A stretch of 64,000 bases of DNA from Burkholderia sp. USMB20 (GCF_000949135.2 NZ_JTAN02000021.1:1054001-1118000); one strand, 5' to 3'; numbered from the stretch's first letter, positions 12,301 through 22,265 are shown. Made by a program: numbers and translations. Notes: a model not told the origin generated them from the letters alone.

Positions 12301-13079
12301 AGCGCGGGCTGCGCGGTGCGCAGCAACGCATCGATCGCGTCGCGCTCGGCGGCCCACATCCGTGCGGCCTCCGCAAAGCACTCGGCGGCAGCGGCCTCGG
12401 CCGATTCGTCCGGTTCGACGACGCCGTCCCAGCGCAGTGCGGCGAGCGGCTTCTTCAGCCGGCGTGCCAGCTGCGCGTCGAGCGCGGCAGGCCCCGCGCC
12501 CGAATCGACGAGCCACGTCGCGAAGCCCGGCCAGCGTGCGGCCATCGGTTCGACACGCGTGCGCCAGAAGTCGGCCGCAAGCTCGAAGCGCAGCGCCGCA
12601 TCGTCGGCCTGCATGTCGAACGCGAACGGCATCGCGGCCGCGAACGGCGCTTCCTGCAGCGCACGCTGGCAGAACGCGTGGATCGTGTGGATCGCCGCCT
12701 GGTCGAATGCGCGCAACGCACGCCGGATCCGCTTCGCGGCAGTCTCGGGGTCGAGCGCGCCGGCTGTGCCGAGCGTCGTCTCGAGCAGGCGCGCGACGAA
12801 CGGATCGCCGCCGTCGTCACCGGTATCGAGCGCATGGGCGAGCTGCGCCAGCCGGCCGCGGATCCGCTCGTGCAATTCGGCCGTCGCCGCCTTCGTGAAG
12901 GTCACGACGAGGATTTCGTCCGCGCCGAGATCCTTCTCCAGCAACAGGCGCACGTAAAGCGCGCAAATGTTCCAGGTCTTGCCGGTACCGGCCGACGCCT
13001 CGATCTGGTTGACGCCGTCGAGCGGGCACGCGAACACGTCGAGTTCGAGCGCCGCCTGCGGCTGGGATGCGGCGCTCAT
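9375..13079 (-). CDS. recB: Exodeoxyribonuclease V beta subunit RecB
   Basis: 3'-5' helicase and nuclease subunit of RecBCD, 1234 residues. Walker A is EASAGTGKTWN (residues 27-37). The UvrD-type block DEFQDTDPLQFAIFDRIF, the VNQRSTPAIVDACNRFF block and TVHKSKGLEYAVVF follow. The C-terminal PD-(D/E)XK nuclease is intact, with DMIVEHDGRFWIVDWKSNHLG (D1133, K1135) and the following QALLY motif. The start at 13079 overlaps the recC stop (ATGA); an open frame continues upstream through recC but is only a shadow of that gene. It overlaps recD at the 3' end. Confidence 0.97.
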   Translation of the reverse strand: MSAASQPQAALELDVFACPLDGVNQIEASAGTGKTWNICALYVRLLLEKDLGADEILVVTFTKAATAELHERIRGRLAQLAHALDTGDDGGDPFVARLLETTLGTAGALDPETAAKRIRRALRAFDQAAIHTIHAFCQRALQEAPFAAAMPFAFDMQADDAALRFELAADFWRTRVEPMAARWPGFATWLVDSGAGPAALDAQLARRLKKPLAALRWDGVVEPDESAEAAAAECFAEAARMWAAERDAIDALLRTAQPALNQRSHKPDALADALAAWSAHFAQGNAAAALPKAALKLTRTALVKATKKGGATPEHAFFDVADALEAAVAAAEAAQRARWLALIADWLDTAPGALAERKRTRRVVSFDDLLANLYHALHAHPWLAETLRARYPAALIDEFQDTDPLQFAIFDRIFAPGGPLFLVGDPKQAIYSFRAADLHTYLAARASASACYTLAVNQRSTPAIVDACNRFFMSNPRAFVLDGLDYYAVRAGTRVRAPFVDGTDPVPAGDFRIWALPGGDGTLLKRDAQAQAAQACAAEIARLMRGAREGHVRLGRTPLSPGDIAVLVQTHRQGSLVKRVLATWGIGSVELAQASVFSTGDAEQLERVLAAIDAPGDLRRLRAALAADWFGLDAGALWRMEQGDGDASREADDSADAMSWVERFSRYRLLWRERGFAVMWRTFTRELRIAERLMAGADGERRVTDINHLAELTQARASAQPGIAPTLRWLAAQRLDGGGEEAQLRLESDRNLVQIVTVHKSKGLEYAVVFCPFLNDGGLREPPASALPDAREYHDDAGDAVLHYGCDDEAAEHAARQALREQAAERARLVYVALTRAVYRCYLVAGPYLSSRSTREARRSVLNWLVAGAGQSFDAWLDEPPDEAALDAAWQALASGPVSVAPLPVPARRERLAAGHDASQTLAARHATRVLRDAWRMASFSSLTASMAREEAGVSLVPDDELRPDHDALAAVAPDGAFVVADTAAVEPPDDDILVFPRGAAAGECLHRLFELSRFTEPDSWHRAALGALHDRPVEAEPELATRLPAMMARLVGDVVRTELVPGMRLADLDPARRLDEMGFLFPAPSLELGALRRLLVAHGYPDVALDAGMLAGFIKGFIDMIVEHDGRFWIVDWKSNHLGNTPDAYGPRALDVAMADHAYHLQALLYTVALHRYLRGRLPDYDYDTHMAGYLYLFVRGVRPGWRSGGEPAGVHARRPARELVDALDRMMEGGRA

Positions 13080-16000
13080 GCGACCTCCTTCAGGTGTTCC
13101 AGCATCGGCTCGAACACGAGCCGCGCGAGCGTGCCGAACGGCTCGTCGAGCGACGGATGCGCGCCGCGCCATGCGATCGCGATGGCCGGATCGTCGGCTT
13201 CGCTCACCACGCGCTCGTTGATCCATACGCTCGCGGCCTTCGCCTCGCCGTCGGACACGCACGCCCATGCGCTGCGCGGGAAGAAGCGCAGCGGCATGCG
13301 CCGCCCCGCGCGAAACAGCGCGGCCAGCGGCGCGAGGTGCTCGAGCGGCGCCGCGACCGGCGTCAGCTCGAAGGCGCCGCCGCTGCCGAACCACAGCGTG
13401 CGGCGCGGACCCTCGGGCTCCACCGCGCAATAGACGAGATGCGCGAGCCACGCGGACAGGTAGTCGCGCGCGCTCGGCCGTGCATAGCGATAGATGATCT
13501 GGCCGGCCGGCGTCAGCCGGTTCAGCGTGCCGTGCAGCTCGAGCGGTGCACTCACCGCATCGCGCGACAGCATCGCGTCGTCGGCGCCGAACAGCGCGTG
13601 GTCGGTGTCGGGCCATGCGGGCGCGATCGCGAGCGCGAACGGCCGCCGTTCCATGCCGTCGGCCAGCGCGCGCCGCACGTTCGACGCAAGCTGCGTCATC
13701 GAGCCGAGCGCCTGGTCGCGCCACACCGCGCCCGTCGCGCCGCCCGGCAGTTCCGGGCTGGCGTCCGCGATGCGCAGCGCATGATCGTGCACGCCGCCTT
13801 CGTCCGATTCGATCAAAAGCGGCAGCACGCGCTCGGCGAGCGCGTCGCTGCCCGCGAAGTCGAGCGCGAACGGTTCGGTATCGAGCAGTTCGGCCTGCGC
13901 GTCGGACAGCACGATGCCGAGCCGCGCACGCAGCAGCGCGCGGGCCGGATGCCGCCAGAACCGTTCGAATTCGCTGAACGCGACGGGCTCGACCGGCTCG
14001 GCCGGCAGCGGCTGCGCGAAAAACGGCTGCTCGCGCGTCGCGTCGCGCGCGGCTTCGGCTGCCAGCAGCGACGCGAGTGTCGCGCGCTCGGCGTCGTACG
14101 AAGCCAGTTCGCTGCCGGGCCGGAAATACTCGGCCGCGAACGGTTGCAGCGGATGTTCGACGATGAACGCGCGCCGCGCGGCATCGACCGCGTCCGGCGC
14201 GGCGTCCTCGCCGGCCGTGACGAGCGCGAGATGGTCGAGCAGTTCGTCGACGAGCGCCGCGGGCGGCAACGGCGCGTTGTCGCGAATGCTGCGCCCCGTA
14301 TACGCAATCAGCAGCCGGTCGCGCGCGGCGAGCAGCAGGTCGAGGAACAGGTTGCGCTCGTCGTCGCGGCGCTGCCGGTCGCCGAGCTTCGGCAACACGG
14401 CCATCAGGTCGAACTCGTCCGCGCGGGCGAGGCTCGGCAGCACGCCGTCGTCCATCCCGAGCAGGCACACGACGCGGTACGGCAGCCCGCGCAAGCTCGT
14501 CAGCGACGAGAACGTGACGCCGCCCCACGGCACCCCGCCGCGCGCCGGATCGTCGAGCGCGGCGGCCAGCCCCGCGCGCACGACGGCCGCGGGCAACGCC
14601 TCGTCGGGCGCGCCTTCCGTCATCGCGGCGAGCATCGCGTCGAGCGCGTCGCGCACGCCCGAGAGCGCATCGGCATACGCGGCGCCTGAGTCGAAGAACC
14701 GTGCGAGCGTGTCGGCGAACAGTTCGCTCCATGCGCGCGGCGTGTGTGCGTCGGCAAGCCGTCGCGAGAAGCCGTCGAGATCGTCCGTGAAGCGCGCGAG
14801 CCGGCCGAGCAGTTCGGCCTCGCTGCCGGTGGCCGCCTCGATCGGCAGCCACGCGCCGACCGGTGCCGCGCCTTCGGGCATCGCATAGCCGAGGAACAGC
14901 CGCGCGAGCGCATCGGAAAACGTATGGCGCGGCGCAGGCACCGCCGCATCGTCGCTCGCCGTCGGCGACAGCCCGCGCCGCGCGCCGGCGGCCGCGAGCC
15001 AGGTCTGCACCGTCTCGAGCGCGGCCGCGTCGATGCCGTAACGGGCCGCCACCGCGTCGACGCGCAGCCATTCGACCAGCTCCGGCGCGCCGACCTGCCG
15101 TTCCGGCAACGCGAGCCATTCGAGCAGCACGCGCGCGACCGGGTTCGCCTGCGACGGCGGCAGGCCGGTGATCCGGTAAGGCACGCGCGCGCCGCCGGCG
15201 CCCGCCGTGCCGAACACGGCATCGATCAGCGGCCCGGCCGCGGCTAGATCGGCGACCGCCACCAGCACGTCGGACGGCTGCAGCGTCGCGTCCGCATCGA
15301 ACCACGCGAGCAGGCGGTCGTGCAGCACCTCGAGCTGGCGCGCGAGGCTGTGGCACACGTGCACCTCGATCCCGCGCTCGACCGGCGCTTCGCCGAGCGC
15401 GGCCTCCGGCTGCAGGTCGAGGATCGCGTTCTGTACGCGCGCAAGCCAGGTCGGCGCGGGATTCCCGACGAAACGCGACGCATCGCCCGACGCGGCGCTT
15501 TCAGTCAGTTCGTGCAACATGTGCAGCTGCGCCTGCGTCTGCCGGCCCCACTCGGCGAGCAGCGGATGGCCGACTTCCTGGTAGTCGAGCCGGCCGGCCG
15601 CGTCGAGCGCCTCGGCATGCGCGGCGGTGACGATGTCGAACCAGAATTCGCGGCACGGGTTGAGCGCATAGACGCGCACGTCGATCCAGCGCGACAGCTC
15701 GCGCAGCAGCGCGACGTGCAGCGGCGGCATCGTCGGCAGCGCGAACACGCTGACCGATTCCGGCCAGTCGGCACGCGGGACGGTTTCGGGATCGAGGTTG
15801 CGCGCCTCCACGAGGAAGCGATGCGCGGGCGGCGTGCCGCTGTCGCTCAGCTCCGCGAGCAGCGCGCGCCACAGGGCGGCCTGCCAGCGCTCGTCGTCGC
15901 GTGCGGCGTCGCTGATCCCGCGCGGCGCGGCGTCGCCCGCGAGCACCGATTCGCCGGCCTGCCACGCGGCCAGCCATTCGGGCCGGTAAGTCAGGTAATG

Positions 16001-16414
16001 ATCGAGCACGGCCGCGACGCGCTGCGCGAGCTCATAGCGCATTGCATCGTCGGACGCGGACAGATACGCGGCCAGCCGCGGCGACGCGAGCCACGGCGCG
16101 CCGCCCGCGCCCTGCGCGAACAGCCGGTAGCAGCGCCACACGAGGCGATCGGGTGCGAACGGCGAGCGCGCCGGCACCGTCAGCACGCGGCCGATCTGCG
16201 CCCACAGCCATTGCGCGAGATACGTGAACTCGACGTTCGCGCACACGCCGTGGCGCGCGGCGATGTCGAGTTCCAGACGGCGGCGCAGCGCCGCGCTCGG
16301 CACGATGACCTGCTGCGGCGCCCACGGGCCGTTGCGGGCCGGGAACGCGGCCAGGTCGTCGAGCAGCGCGTCGGCCAGCGTCTCGTGACGGTTCGAATAG
16401 AAGAGATGGAGCAT
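13076..16414 (-). CDS. recC: Exodeoxyribonuclease V gamma subunit RecC
   Basis: Chi-recognition and scaffold subunit of RecBCD, 1112 residues, close to the family length. The N-terminus MLHLFYSNRHETLADALL followed by a PVIVPS-type block (QQVIVPSAALRRRLELDIA) is characteristic of RecC. The TFSSLTSLRGLPYRVVCLLGMDDGVLPS region is also typical; RecC keeps a degenerate helicase/nuclease fold. It is the first gene of recC-recB-recD-arfB, without the ptrA gene found inside the E. coli locus. The promoter should lie in the 180 bp shared with the divergent FUSC gene. Confidence 0.96.
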   Translation of the reverse strand: MLHLFYSNRHETLADALLDDLAAFPARNGPWAPQQVIVPSAALRRRLELDIAARHGVCANVEFTYLAQWLWAQIGRVLTVPARSPFAPDRLVWRCYRLFAQGAGGAPWLASPRLAAYLSASDDAMRYELAQRVAAVLDHYLTYRPEWLAAWQAGESVLAGDAAPRGISDAARDDERWQAALWRALLAELSDSGTPPAHRFLVEARNLDPETVPRADWPESVSVFALPTMPPLHVALLRELSRWIDVRVYALNPCREFWFDIVTAAHAEALDAAGRLDYQEVGHPLLAEWGRQTQAQLHMLHELTESAASGDASRFVGNPAPTWLARVQNAILDLQPEAALGEAPVERGIEVHVCHSLARQLEVLHDRLLAWFDADATLQPSDVLVAVADLAAAGPLIDAVFGTAGAGGARVPYRITGLPPSQANPVARVLLEWLALPERQVGAPELVEWLRVDAVAARYGIDAAALETVQTWLAAAGARRGLSPTASDDAAVPAPRHTFSDALARLFLGYAMPEGAAPVGAWLPIEAATGSEAELLGRLARFTDDLDGFSRRLADAHTPRAWSELFADTLARFFDSGAAYADALSGVRDALDAMLAAMTEGAPDEALPAAVVRAGLAAALDDPARGGVPWGGVTFSSLTSLRGLPYRVVCLLGMDDGVLPSLARADEFDLMAVLPKLGDRQRRDDERNLFLDLLLAARDRLLIAYTGRSIRDNAPLPPAALVDELLDHLALVTAGEDAAPDAVDAARRAFIVEHPLQPFAAEYFRPGSELASYDAERATLASLLAAEAARDATREQPFFAQPLPAEPVEPVAFSEFERFWRHPARALLRARLGIVLSDAQAELLDTEPFALDFAGSDALAERVLPLLIESDEGGVHDHALRIADASPELPGGATGAVWRDQALGSMTQLASNVRRALADGMERRPFALAIAPAWPDTDHALFGADDAMLSRDAVSAPLELHGTLNRLTPAGQIIYRYARPSARDYLSAWLAHLVYCAVEPEGPRRTLWFGSGGAFELTPVAAPLEHLAPLAALFRAGRRMPLRFFPRSAWACVSDGEAKAASVWINERVVSEADDPAIAIAWRGAHPSLDEPFGTLARLVFEPMLEHLKEVA

Positions 16415-16595
16415 GAAGCGGGTGTCGGAGCCTCGCGCCGGACGGGCCGGGCGAACGGGAGCACCAAGGATAGCAAAAGGGCCGTCGCGATGAACGTCGT
16501 CCGAACGGCCAGGTTTTGCGGACCGCGAAATACGATAGACTCGTCGCCAGTCAATACGCCGCCCCGGGCGTCTTCGTCTGTCATTCAGCCCATCG

Positions 16596-18887
16596 ATGCG
16601 CTATTCGGTCGAAATCAGAAAGTTTTTCTACAGCCAGTACTTTTTCGGCGGCCTGCGGATCGCGGTCGGCGTATCGCTGCCGGCCGTGCTGTGCCTGATC
16701 GTGTTTCACAACCGGGAGCTCGGCTTCACGATCTCGACCGGCGCGCTCGGCGCGTGCGTCGTCGACATGCCGGGCCCGCTGAAGTACAAGCACAACGAAA
16801 TGCTCGCGTGCAGCGTGATCGGCTTCCTGGCCGCGCTCGCGACCGGCCTCGCCACGCCGAACATCTTTGCGCTGTGGCTGACGATCGTGCCGCTCACGTT
16901 CGTGCTGTCGCTGATCGTCGTCTACGGCAACCGCTGGCCGCAGATCAGCTTCGCGACGCTGTTCATGATGGTGATGACGCTCGAGGAGAAGTTCACGCCG
17001 CTGCAGGCGTTCATCAATGCCGGCTGGATTCTCGCGGGCGGCCTCTGGTACACGTACTGGGCGACGCTCGTGTCGCAATGGCAGGCGCGCCGGATCGAGC
17101 AGCAGGCGCTCGCCGAAAGCCTGTTCGCGTGCGCCGACTACCTGCTCGCGCGCGCGCGGTTCTACGATCTCGACGCCGATCTCGACGAGTGCTACCGCAA
17201 TCTCGTCGCGAAGCAGATCACCGCGGTCGAAACGCAGGAAACCGCGCGCGACATCGTGTTGCGCAACCTGCCGAAGCTGCGCCGCGGCAAGCTCGATCCC
17301 GGCCGCGCGACGATGTACAACCTGTTCATCAACAGCGTCGACCTGCACGAACTGTTCGTTGGCGCACACACCGACTACCCGCTCATACGCAACACGTTCG
17401 GCGGCTCCGACCTGATCATTTTCTATCGCGACCTGATCTGCAAGGCGGCCGCCGATCTCGAGGAGATCGGTCTCGCGGTGCTCGAGAACCGCGCGCCGCA
17501 TTCGCGCATCAGCGTGAAGGCCGAACTGCGCGCGATCGAGTACGAGATCGAGCTGATGCGCAAGAAGAGCTTCCCGGCCACCAACGCGGAAGCCTACGCG
17601 GCCGTGCTCGCGACGTTCCGGCGCATCTGGAGCGCGACGCGCCTGATCGACCGGATGCGCCGCAACCTGTCGGGCCATGCCGACCCGCAGCAGACCGAAC
17701 TGAAGATCGACAAGGCGCTCACGCGCTTCCTGCAGCGGCGCCGGATGTCGCCGCTGCTGATCTTCTCGAACCTGAACATGCGCTCGCCGAGCTTCCGCCA
17801 CGCGCTGCGCGTGACGATCGCGGTCGCGGTCGGCTTCTGGCTCGGCCGGCTGCTGCCGCTCACGAACGCGTACTGGATCGTGATGACGACCATCATCATC
17901 CTGAAGCCCGGCTACTCGCTCACCAAGCAGCGCAACGCCCAGCGTATCGTCGGCACGCTGATCGGCTGCGCGGCGAGCATCGCGCTGATCTACACGGTCA
18001 AGGAGCCGCACCTGCTGATCGCGATCATGTTCGGGTCGATGGTGATGAGCTACAGCCTGCTTCTGTTCAACTACGCGGCGAGCGTCGTATTCACGTCGTC
18101 TTATGTACTGCTGATGTTCCACCTGCTCGCGCCGGGCAGCATGCGGATCATCGGCGAGCGCGCGATCGACACGGTGGTCGGCTGCATGATCGCGATCGCC
18201 GCGAGCCGCCTGTTCCCGTACTGGGAATACCGGCTGATGGGCAAGCTCGTCACCGACATGCTGACGTCGACCCGCAAGTATTTCGAGGCCGTCTGGCGCG
18301 CCGGGCGCGGTGCATCGCCGCCGCCGGTGCCGGCCGCCGACGGCGCGGCCGTCGTGCCGGTCGTCGCCGCGGCGATCGAGACACCGGCCGCCGCCCTCGA
18401 CGACGACTACCGCTACCGCCTCGCGCGCAAGGACGTGCACATCGCGTTCGCGAACCTCGGCCAGGCGTTCCAGCGGATGATGATCGAGCCGAAGGCGCAC
18501 CAGCGCTTCGTGCCCGAACTGAACGACCTGCTCGTGCAGACGCACGTGCTCGGCGCGCAGATCACCGCCGCCGCACCGCTGATCCGAAGCGCATGCGCGG
18601 CCGACGCGCACCTCGTCCACGACGATGCGCTGCGCCGCGGCCTGTCCGCCGTGCTCGAGAATCTCGAGAAGGCGGAAGCCGGCGAGCCGCCGCCGGCCGA
18701 CCAGCTCGACGCGACGAAGCAGATCACGCGCGAGCTCGACGCGATGGTCGTGTCCGCGGAAAAATCCGACGCGGTGGGCGCCGAGCTCACGCACGACCTG
18801 AAGGTGCTCGCGCACCAGTGCAAGCAGATGCTCGCGTCGTCGCTGCTGATCCGCAAGGACGCAAGCGTCATTCGCCTGCCCGCATGA
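16596..18887 (+). CDS. FUSC-family inner-membrane protein (YccS/AaeB-like)
   Basis: A 763-residue protein of the fusaric-acid-resistance/YccS superfamily. It shows the duplicated layout of the family: an N-terminal block of about five or six membrane helices (residues 15-150), a long cytoplasmic helical region (about 150-400), a second membrane block (about 400-550, with TNAYWIVMTTIIILKPGYSLT and QRIVGTLIGCAA, the FUSC signature) and a cytoplasmic C-terminus. Family members export aromatic carboxylic acids or have unknown substrates. No membrane-fusion (HlyD) or outer-membrane partner is adjacent, which argues against a tripartite pump and for a YccS-like protein. Divergent from recC. Confidence 0.88.
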   Translation: MRYSVEIRKFFYSQYFFGGLRIAVGVSLPAVLCLIVFHNRELGFTISTGALGACVVDMPGPLKYKHNEMLACSVIGFLAALATGLATPNIFALWLTIVPLTFVLSLIVVYGNRWPQISFATLFMMVMTLEEKFTPLQAFINAGWILAGGLWYTYWATLVSQWQARRIEQQALAESLFACADYLLARARFYDLDADLDECYRNLVAKQITAVETQETARDIVLRNLPKLRRGKLDPGRATMYNLFINSVDLHELFVGAHTDYPLIRNTFGGSDLIIFYRDLICKAAADLEEIGLAVLENRAPHSRISVKAELRAIEYEIELMRKKSFPATNAEAYAAVLATFRRIWSATRLIDRMRRNLSGHADPQQTELKIDKALTRFLQRRRMSPLLIFSNLNMRSPSFRHALRVTIAVAVGFWLGRLLPLTNAYWIVMTTIIILKPGYSLTKQRNAQRIVGTLIGCAASIALIYTVKEPHLLIAIMFGSMVMSYSLLLFNYAASVVFTSSYVLLMFHLLAPGSMRIIGERAIDTVVGCMIAIAASRLFPYWEYRLMGKLVTDMLTSTRKYFEAVWRAGRGASPPPVPAADGAAVVPVVAAAIETPAAALDDDYRYRLARKDVHIAFANLGQAFQRMMIEPKAHQRFVPELNDLLVQTHVLGAQITAAAPLIRSACAADAHLVHDDALRRGLSAVLENLEKAEAGEPPPADQLDATKQITRELDAMVVSAEKSDAVGAELTHDLKVLAHQCKQMLASSLLIRKDASVIRLPA

Positions 18888-19092
18888 CGGCATGAAGTTG
18901 TCCCGCCACCGGCCGCCCGCGCATGCAGGCCGGCCGGCGGCGCGCCCCGCTCCCGCAATCCCCTTCCGACGCATGCCCCGCCCGCCCCGCACGCCCCACA
19001 GGGCCCGCGCGCCCGCCGCGCGATGGCCCCACGCCCGATTCCGCTGGTTGCGCCAGTCAGGGAATACCCGATTCCGGTCACATGGCCCGGCT

Positions 19093-19131
19093 TGTTATCA
19101 TTCGTTCACATTTAAGTTGTATAGACAACTT
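19093..19131 (+). promoter_or_regulatory. Promoter with HutC-like operator upstream of the permease gene
   Basis: AAGTTGTATAGACAACTT (19114-19131) is an 18-bp near-perfect palindrome with the TTGTATAGACAA core typical of GntR/HutC-family operators. A TTGTTA box (19093-19098) and TTGTAT (19117-19122) are 18 bp apart and could be the -35 and -10 elements, so a bound repressor would cover the -10. The site lies about 60 bp before the permease start. The assignment to HutC is inference; no hut gene is in the window. Confidence 0.55.
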
Positions 19132-19191
19132 GAGCCATCGGGACCGGCCCCGCTTGCCCGGTCCGTCGCATAAAACGATATCGGAGACTCG

Positions 19192-20559
19192 ATGAAAAAC
19201 TTGCAGCGCCACCTGAGCGCGCGGCACATCCGCTTTCTCGCGCTGGGCTCGGCGATCGGCACCGGCCTGTTCTACGGCTCGGCGTCCGCGATCCAGCTCG
19301 CGGGCCCGGCGGTGATCCTGGCCTATATCCTGGGCGGCGCGGCCGTCTACATGGTGATGCGCGCGCTCGGCGAGATGGCCGTGCGCGAGCCCGTCGCCGG
19401 CTCGTTCGGCCACTACGCGACGGAAAACCTCGGGCCGTTCGCGGGCTTCGTCACCGGCTGGACCTACACGCTCGAAATGGTGATCGTCGCGATCGCCGAC
19501 ATCACCGCGTTCGGCATCTACATGGGCTTCTGGTTTCCGGATGTCCCGCAATGGATCTGGGTGCTCGGCGTCGTCGCGGTCATCTGCGGGCTGAACCTGT
19601 GCCACGTGAAGGTGTTCGGCGAGCTCGAATTCTGGCTGTCGATCATCAAGGTCGGCGCGATCGTCGCGATGATCGGCGGCGGCGGCGCGATCCTGCTGAG
19701 CGGCATGCATTTCGGCCATTCGGCCGACGTGCCGACGTTCGCGAACCTGTGGAACCATGGCGGCTTCTTCCCGAACGGGATCGGCGGGTTGATCGCGTCG
19801 CTGTCAGTCGTGATCTTCGCGTACGGCGGCATCGAGGTGATCGGGATGAGCGCCGGCGAGGCGAAGGACCCGGAGCGCGTGATTCCGCGCGCGATCAACG
19901 CGGTGCCCGCGCGCATCCTGCTGTTCTACGTGCTGACGATGGTCGTGCTGATGTCGATCAGCCCGTGGACCGGCGTCGGCAGCGACGGCAGCCCGTTCGT
20001 GCAGATCTTCTCGGCGCTCGGCGTGAAGTCGGCCGCGACGATCCTCAACCTCGTGGTGATCAGCGCGGCGATCTCGGCGATCAACAGCGACATCTTCGGC
20101 GCGGGCCGGATGATGTTCGGGATGGCGCGGCAGGGCCAGGCGCCGCGCGTGCTGATGACGACGTCGCGACACGGCGTGCCGTGGGTCACGGTGCTCGTGA
20201 TGGCCGGCGCGCTGCTGGTCGGCGTGCTGCTCAACTACCTGATGCCGAAGGACGTGTTCCTGGTGGTCGCGGCGATCGCGACGTTCGCGACCGTGTGGGT
20301 GTGGCTGATGATCCTGCTGTCGCAGGTCGCGATGCGCCGTCGCCTGTCGAGCGCGGAAGTCGCGGCGCTGAAGTTCAAAGTGCCGCTGTGGCCCGTCGCG
20401 CCCGCGCTGACGATCGCGTTCATGGGCTTCGTGATCGTGATGCTCGGCTGGTTCGAGGATACGCGTGTCGCGCTCTACGTCGGTGCGGCATGGCTCGCGC
20501 TGCTCGCGGCCGTGTTCTACGCTCGGATCCGCCCGAAGTTTGCGCCTGCGTCACGATGA
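19192..20559 (+). CDS. AAT-family amino-acid permease (ProY/HutT-like)
   Basis: A 455-residue APC-superfamily amino-acid:proton symporter with about 12 membrane helices. It opens with [20 protein letters not shown], the substrate-contacting TM1 signature of the AAT group, and [21 protein letters not shown] is the TM6-loop signature. The sequence most resembles the ProY/HutT branch (proline or histidine uptake). The HutC-like operator upstream favours histidine, but that is inference. ATG 19192 follows CGGAGACTCG. It is a single-gene unit. Confidence 0.88.
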   Translation: MKNLQRHLSARHIRFLALGSAIGTGLFYGSASAIQLAGPAVILAYILGGAAVYMVMRALGEMAVREPVAGSFGHYATENLGPFAGFVTGWTYTLEMVIVAIADITAFGIYMGFWFPDVPQWIWVLGVVAVICGLNLCHVKVFGELEFWLSIIKVGAIVAMIGGGGAILLSGMHFGHSADVPTFANLWNHGGFFPNGIGGLIASLSVVIFAYGGIEVIGMSAGEAKDPERVIPRAINAVPARILLFYVLTMVVLMSISPWTGVGSDGSPFVQIFSALGVKSAATILNLVVISAAISAINSDIFGAGRMMFGMARQGQAPRVLMTTSRHGVPWVTVLVMAGALLVGVLLNYLMPKDVFLVVAAIATFATVWVWLMILLSQVAMRRRLSSAEVAALKFKVPLWPVAPALTIAFMGFVIVMLGWFEDTRVALYVGAAWLALLAAVFYARIRPKFAPASR

Positions 20560-20720
20560 CGCACACCTGATCCTTGCATGCGGCGCGCCGGCTTCGGCGC
20601 CCGCGTCTCCCCCGGCACGGCGCGACGCCTCGCGCATCGCCCGCCGCGGCTTCTACCCTTCCCGCCGTTTCCGCGCATCGCCGGCTGCCCGACCGGGCCA
20701 CGAAGCGATCATGCGCATCC

Positions 20721-20981
<261 letters not shown>

Positions 20982-21100
20982 GGTCGGTGCGGCTCCGTCG
21001 AATTCGTTGAAGCGGGCATTCTACGCGCTTGCGCCCGTGCCGCGACGCCCCGTCTCCGTGTCCCTCCCCGTTCCTTCCGCATCACTTTCCATCACCTTTC

Positions 21101-21119
21101 ATTTGATAATCATTCCCAT
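21101..21119 (+). promoter_or_regulatory. Fur-box-like site upstream of the iron ABC transporter
   Basis: ATTTGATAATCATTCCCAT contains GATAATCATTC, matching most of one half of the Fur consensus GATAATGATAATCATTATC. It lies about 105 bp before the substrate-binding protein gene in an A+T-rich patch, which fits iron-dependent repression. Binding is inferred. Confidence 0.55.
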
Positions 21120-21224
21120 TTCGATCTAGAATCCGAAATCTTTCGCTTTGTAATGTTTCGGGTCGCTCGGGCGGCAGGCACGCCCCGGAACGCTTCCTCG
21201 TCCGCCTGCCTCATCGGAGTCTCC

Positions 21225-22265
21225 ATGTCGAATCCGCGCACCCGCCTGCTGCCGCTCGCCGGCGCCCTCGCCCTTGCCGCCGCGTTCGCGTCGCTGGCCC
21301 ACGCGGCCGAGGAAGTGAGCCTGTACACCACCCGCGAACCGAAGCTGATCCAGCCGCTGATCGACGCGTTCACGAAACAGAGCGGCGTCAAGGTCAATAC
21401 GGTGTTCGTGAAGGACGGCCTGCTCGAGCGCGTGAAGGCGGAAGGCGCGCAGTCGCCGGCGGACGTGCTGATGACGGTCGACATCGGCAACCTGCTCGAT
21501 CTCGTCGACGGCGGGCTCGCGCAGCCGGTGCGCTCGAAGGTGCTCGACGACGCGATCCCCGCGAACCTGCGCGGCGCGCAGGGCGACTGGTACGCGCTGT
21601 CGCTGCGCGATCGCGTGCTGTACGTGGAGAAGGACCTGAAGGTCGACGCGTTCCGCTACGAGGATCTCGCCGATCCGAAATGGAAGGGCAAGGTCTGCAT
21701 CCGCTCGGGGCAGCATCCGTACAACACGGCACTCGTCGCGGCGATGATCGCGCACGACGGCGAAGCCGCGACCGAAAAGTGGCTGCGCGGCGTGAAGGCG
21801 AACCTCGCGCGCAAGGCGACGGGCGGCGACCGCGACGTCGCGCGCGACATTCTCGGCGGCATCTGCGACGTCGGCCTCGCGAACGCGTACTACGTCGGTC
21901 ACATGAAGAACGCGGAAGCCGGCAGCGACGCGCGCAAGTGGGGCAACGCGATCAAGGTCGTGCGGCCGACGTTCGCGAACGCGAAGAGCGGCGGCACGCA
22001 CGTCAACATCAGCGGCGCGACGGTCGCGAAGCACGCGCCGCACAAGGCCAACGCGGTGAAGCTGCTCGAGTACCTCGTGTCGCCGGAAGCGCAGGCGCTG
22101 TATGCGCAGGCGAACTACGAATACCCGGTGCGCGCGAACGTGAAGCTCGACCCGGTGATCGCGAGCTTCGGCACGCTGAAGGTCGACCCGCTGCCGCTGG
22201 CCGACATCGCGAAGCACCGCAAGGCGGCCAGCCAGCTCGTCGACAAGGTCGGCTTTGACAACTGA
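21225..22265 (+). CDS. Fe(3+) ABC transporter periplasmic binding protein (FbpA/FutA-like)
   Basis: A 346-residue periplasmic ferric-iron binding protein. A signal peptide (cleavage after AHA, residue 27) precedes EEVSLYTTREPKLIQPLIDAF, the standard N-terminal block of the iron-binding family 1 extracellular proteins. The GDWYALSLRDRVLYVEKD block and tyrosines near the C-terminus (NAYYVG) that ligate iron are present. It is the first gene of a three-gene uptake operon; the permease start overlaps its stop. A Fur-box-like site upstream suggests repression by iron. ATG 21225 starts the signal peptide. Confidence 0.9.
   Translation: MSNPRTRLLPLAGALALAAAFASLAHAAEEVSLYTTREPKLIQPLIDAFTKQSGVKVNTVFVKDGLLERVKAEGAQSPADVLMTVDIGNLLDLVDGGLAQPVRSKVLDDAIPANLRGAQGDWYALSLRDRVLYVEKDLKVDAFRYEDLADPKWKGKVCIRSGQHPYNTALVAAMIAHDGEAATEKWLRGVKANLARKATGGDRDVARDILGGICDVGLANAYYVGHMKNAEAGSDARKWGNAIKVVRPTFANAKSGGTHVNISGATVAKHAPHKANAVKLLEYLVSPEAQALYAQANYEYPVRANVKLDPVIASFGTLKVDPLPLADIAKHRKAASQLVDKVGFDN

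Noticed and set aside
9441-13433. 1330-codon plus-strand frame opposite recB
   Set aside because: Basic low-complexity shadow without ribosome site or family blocks; the minus strand encodes intact RecB with Walker and nuclease motifs.
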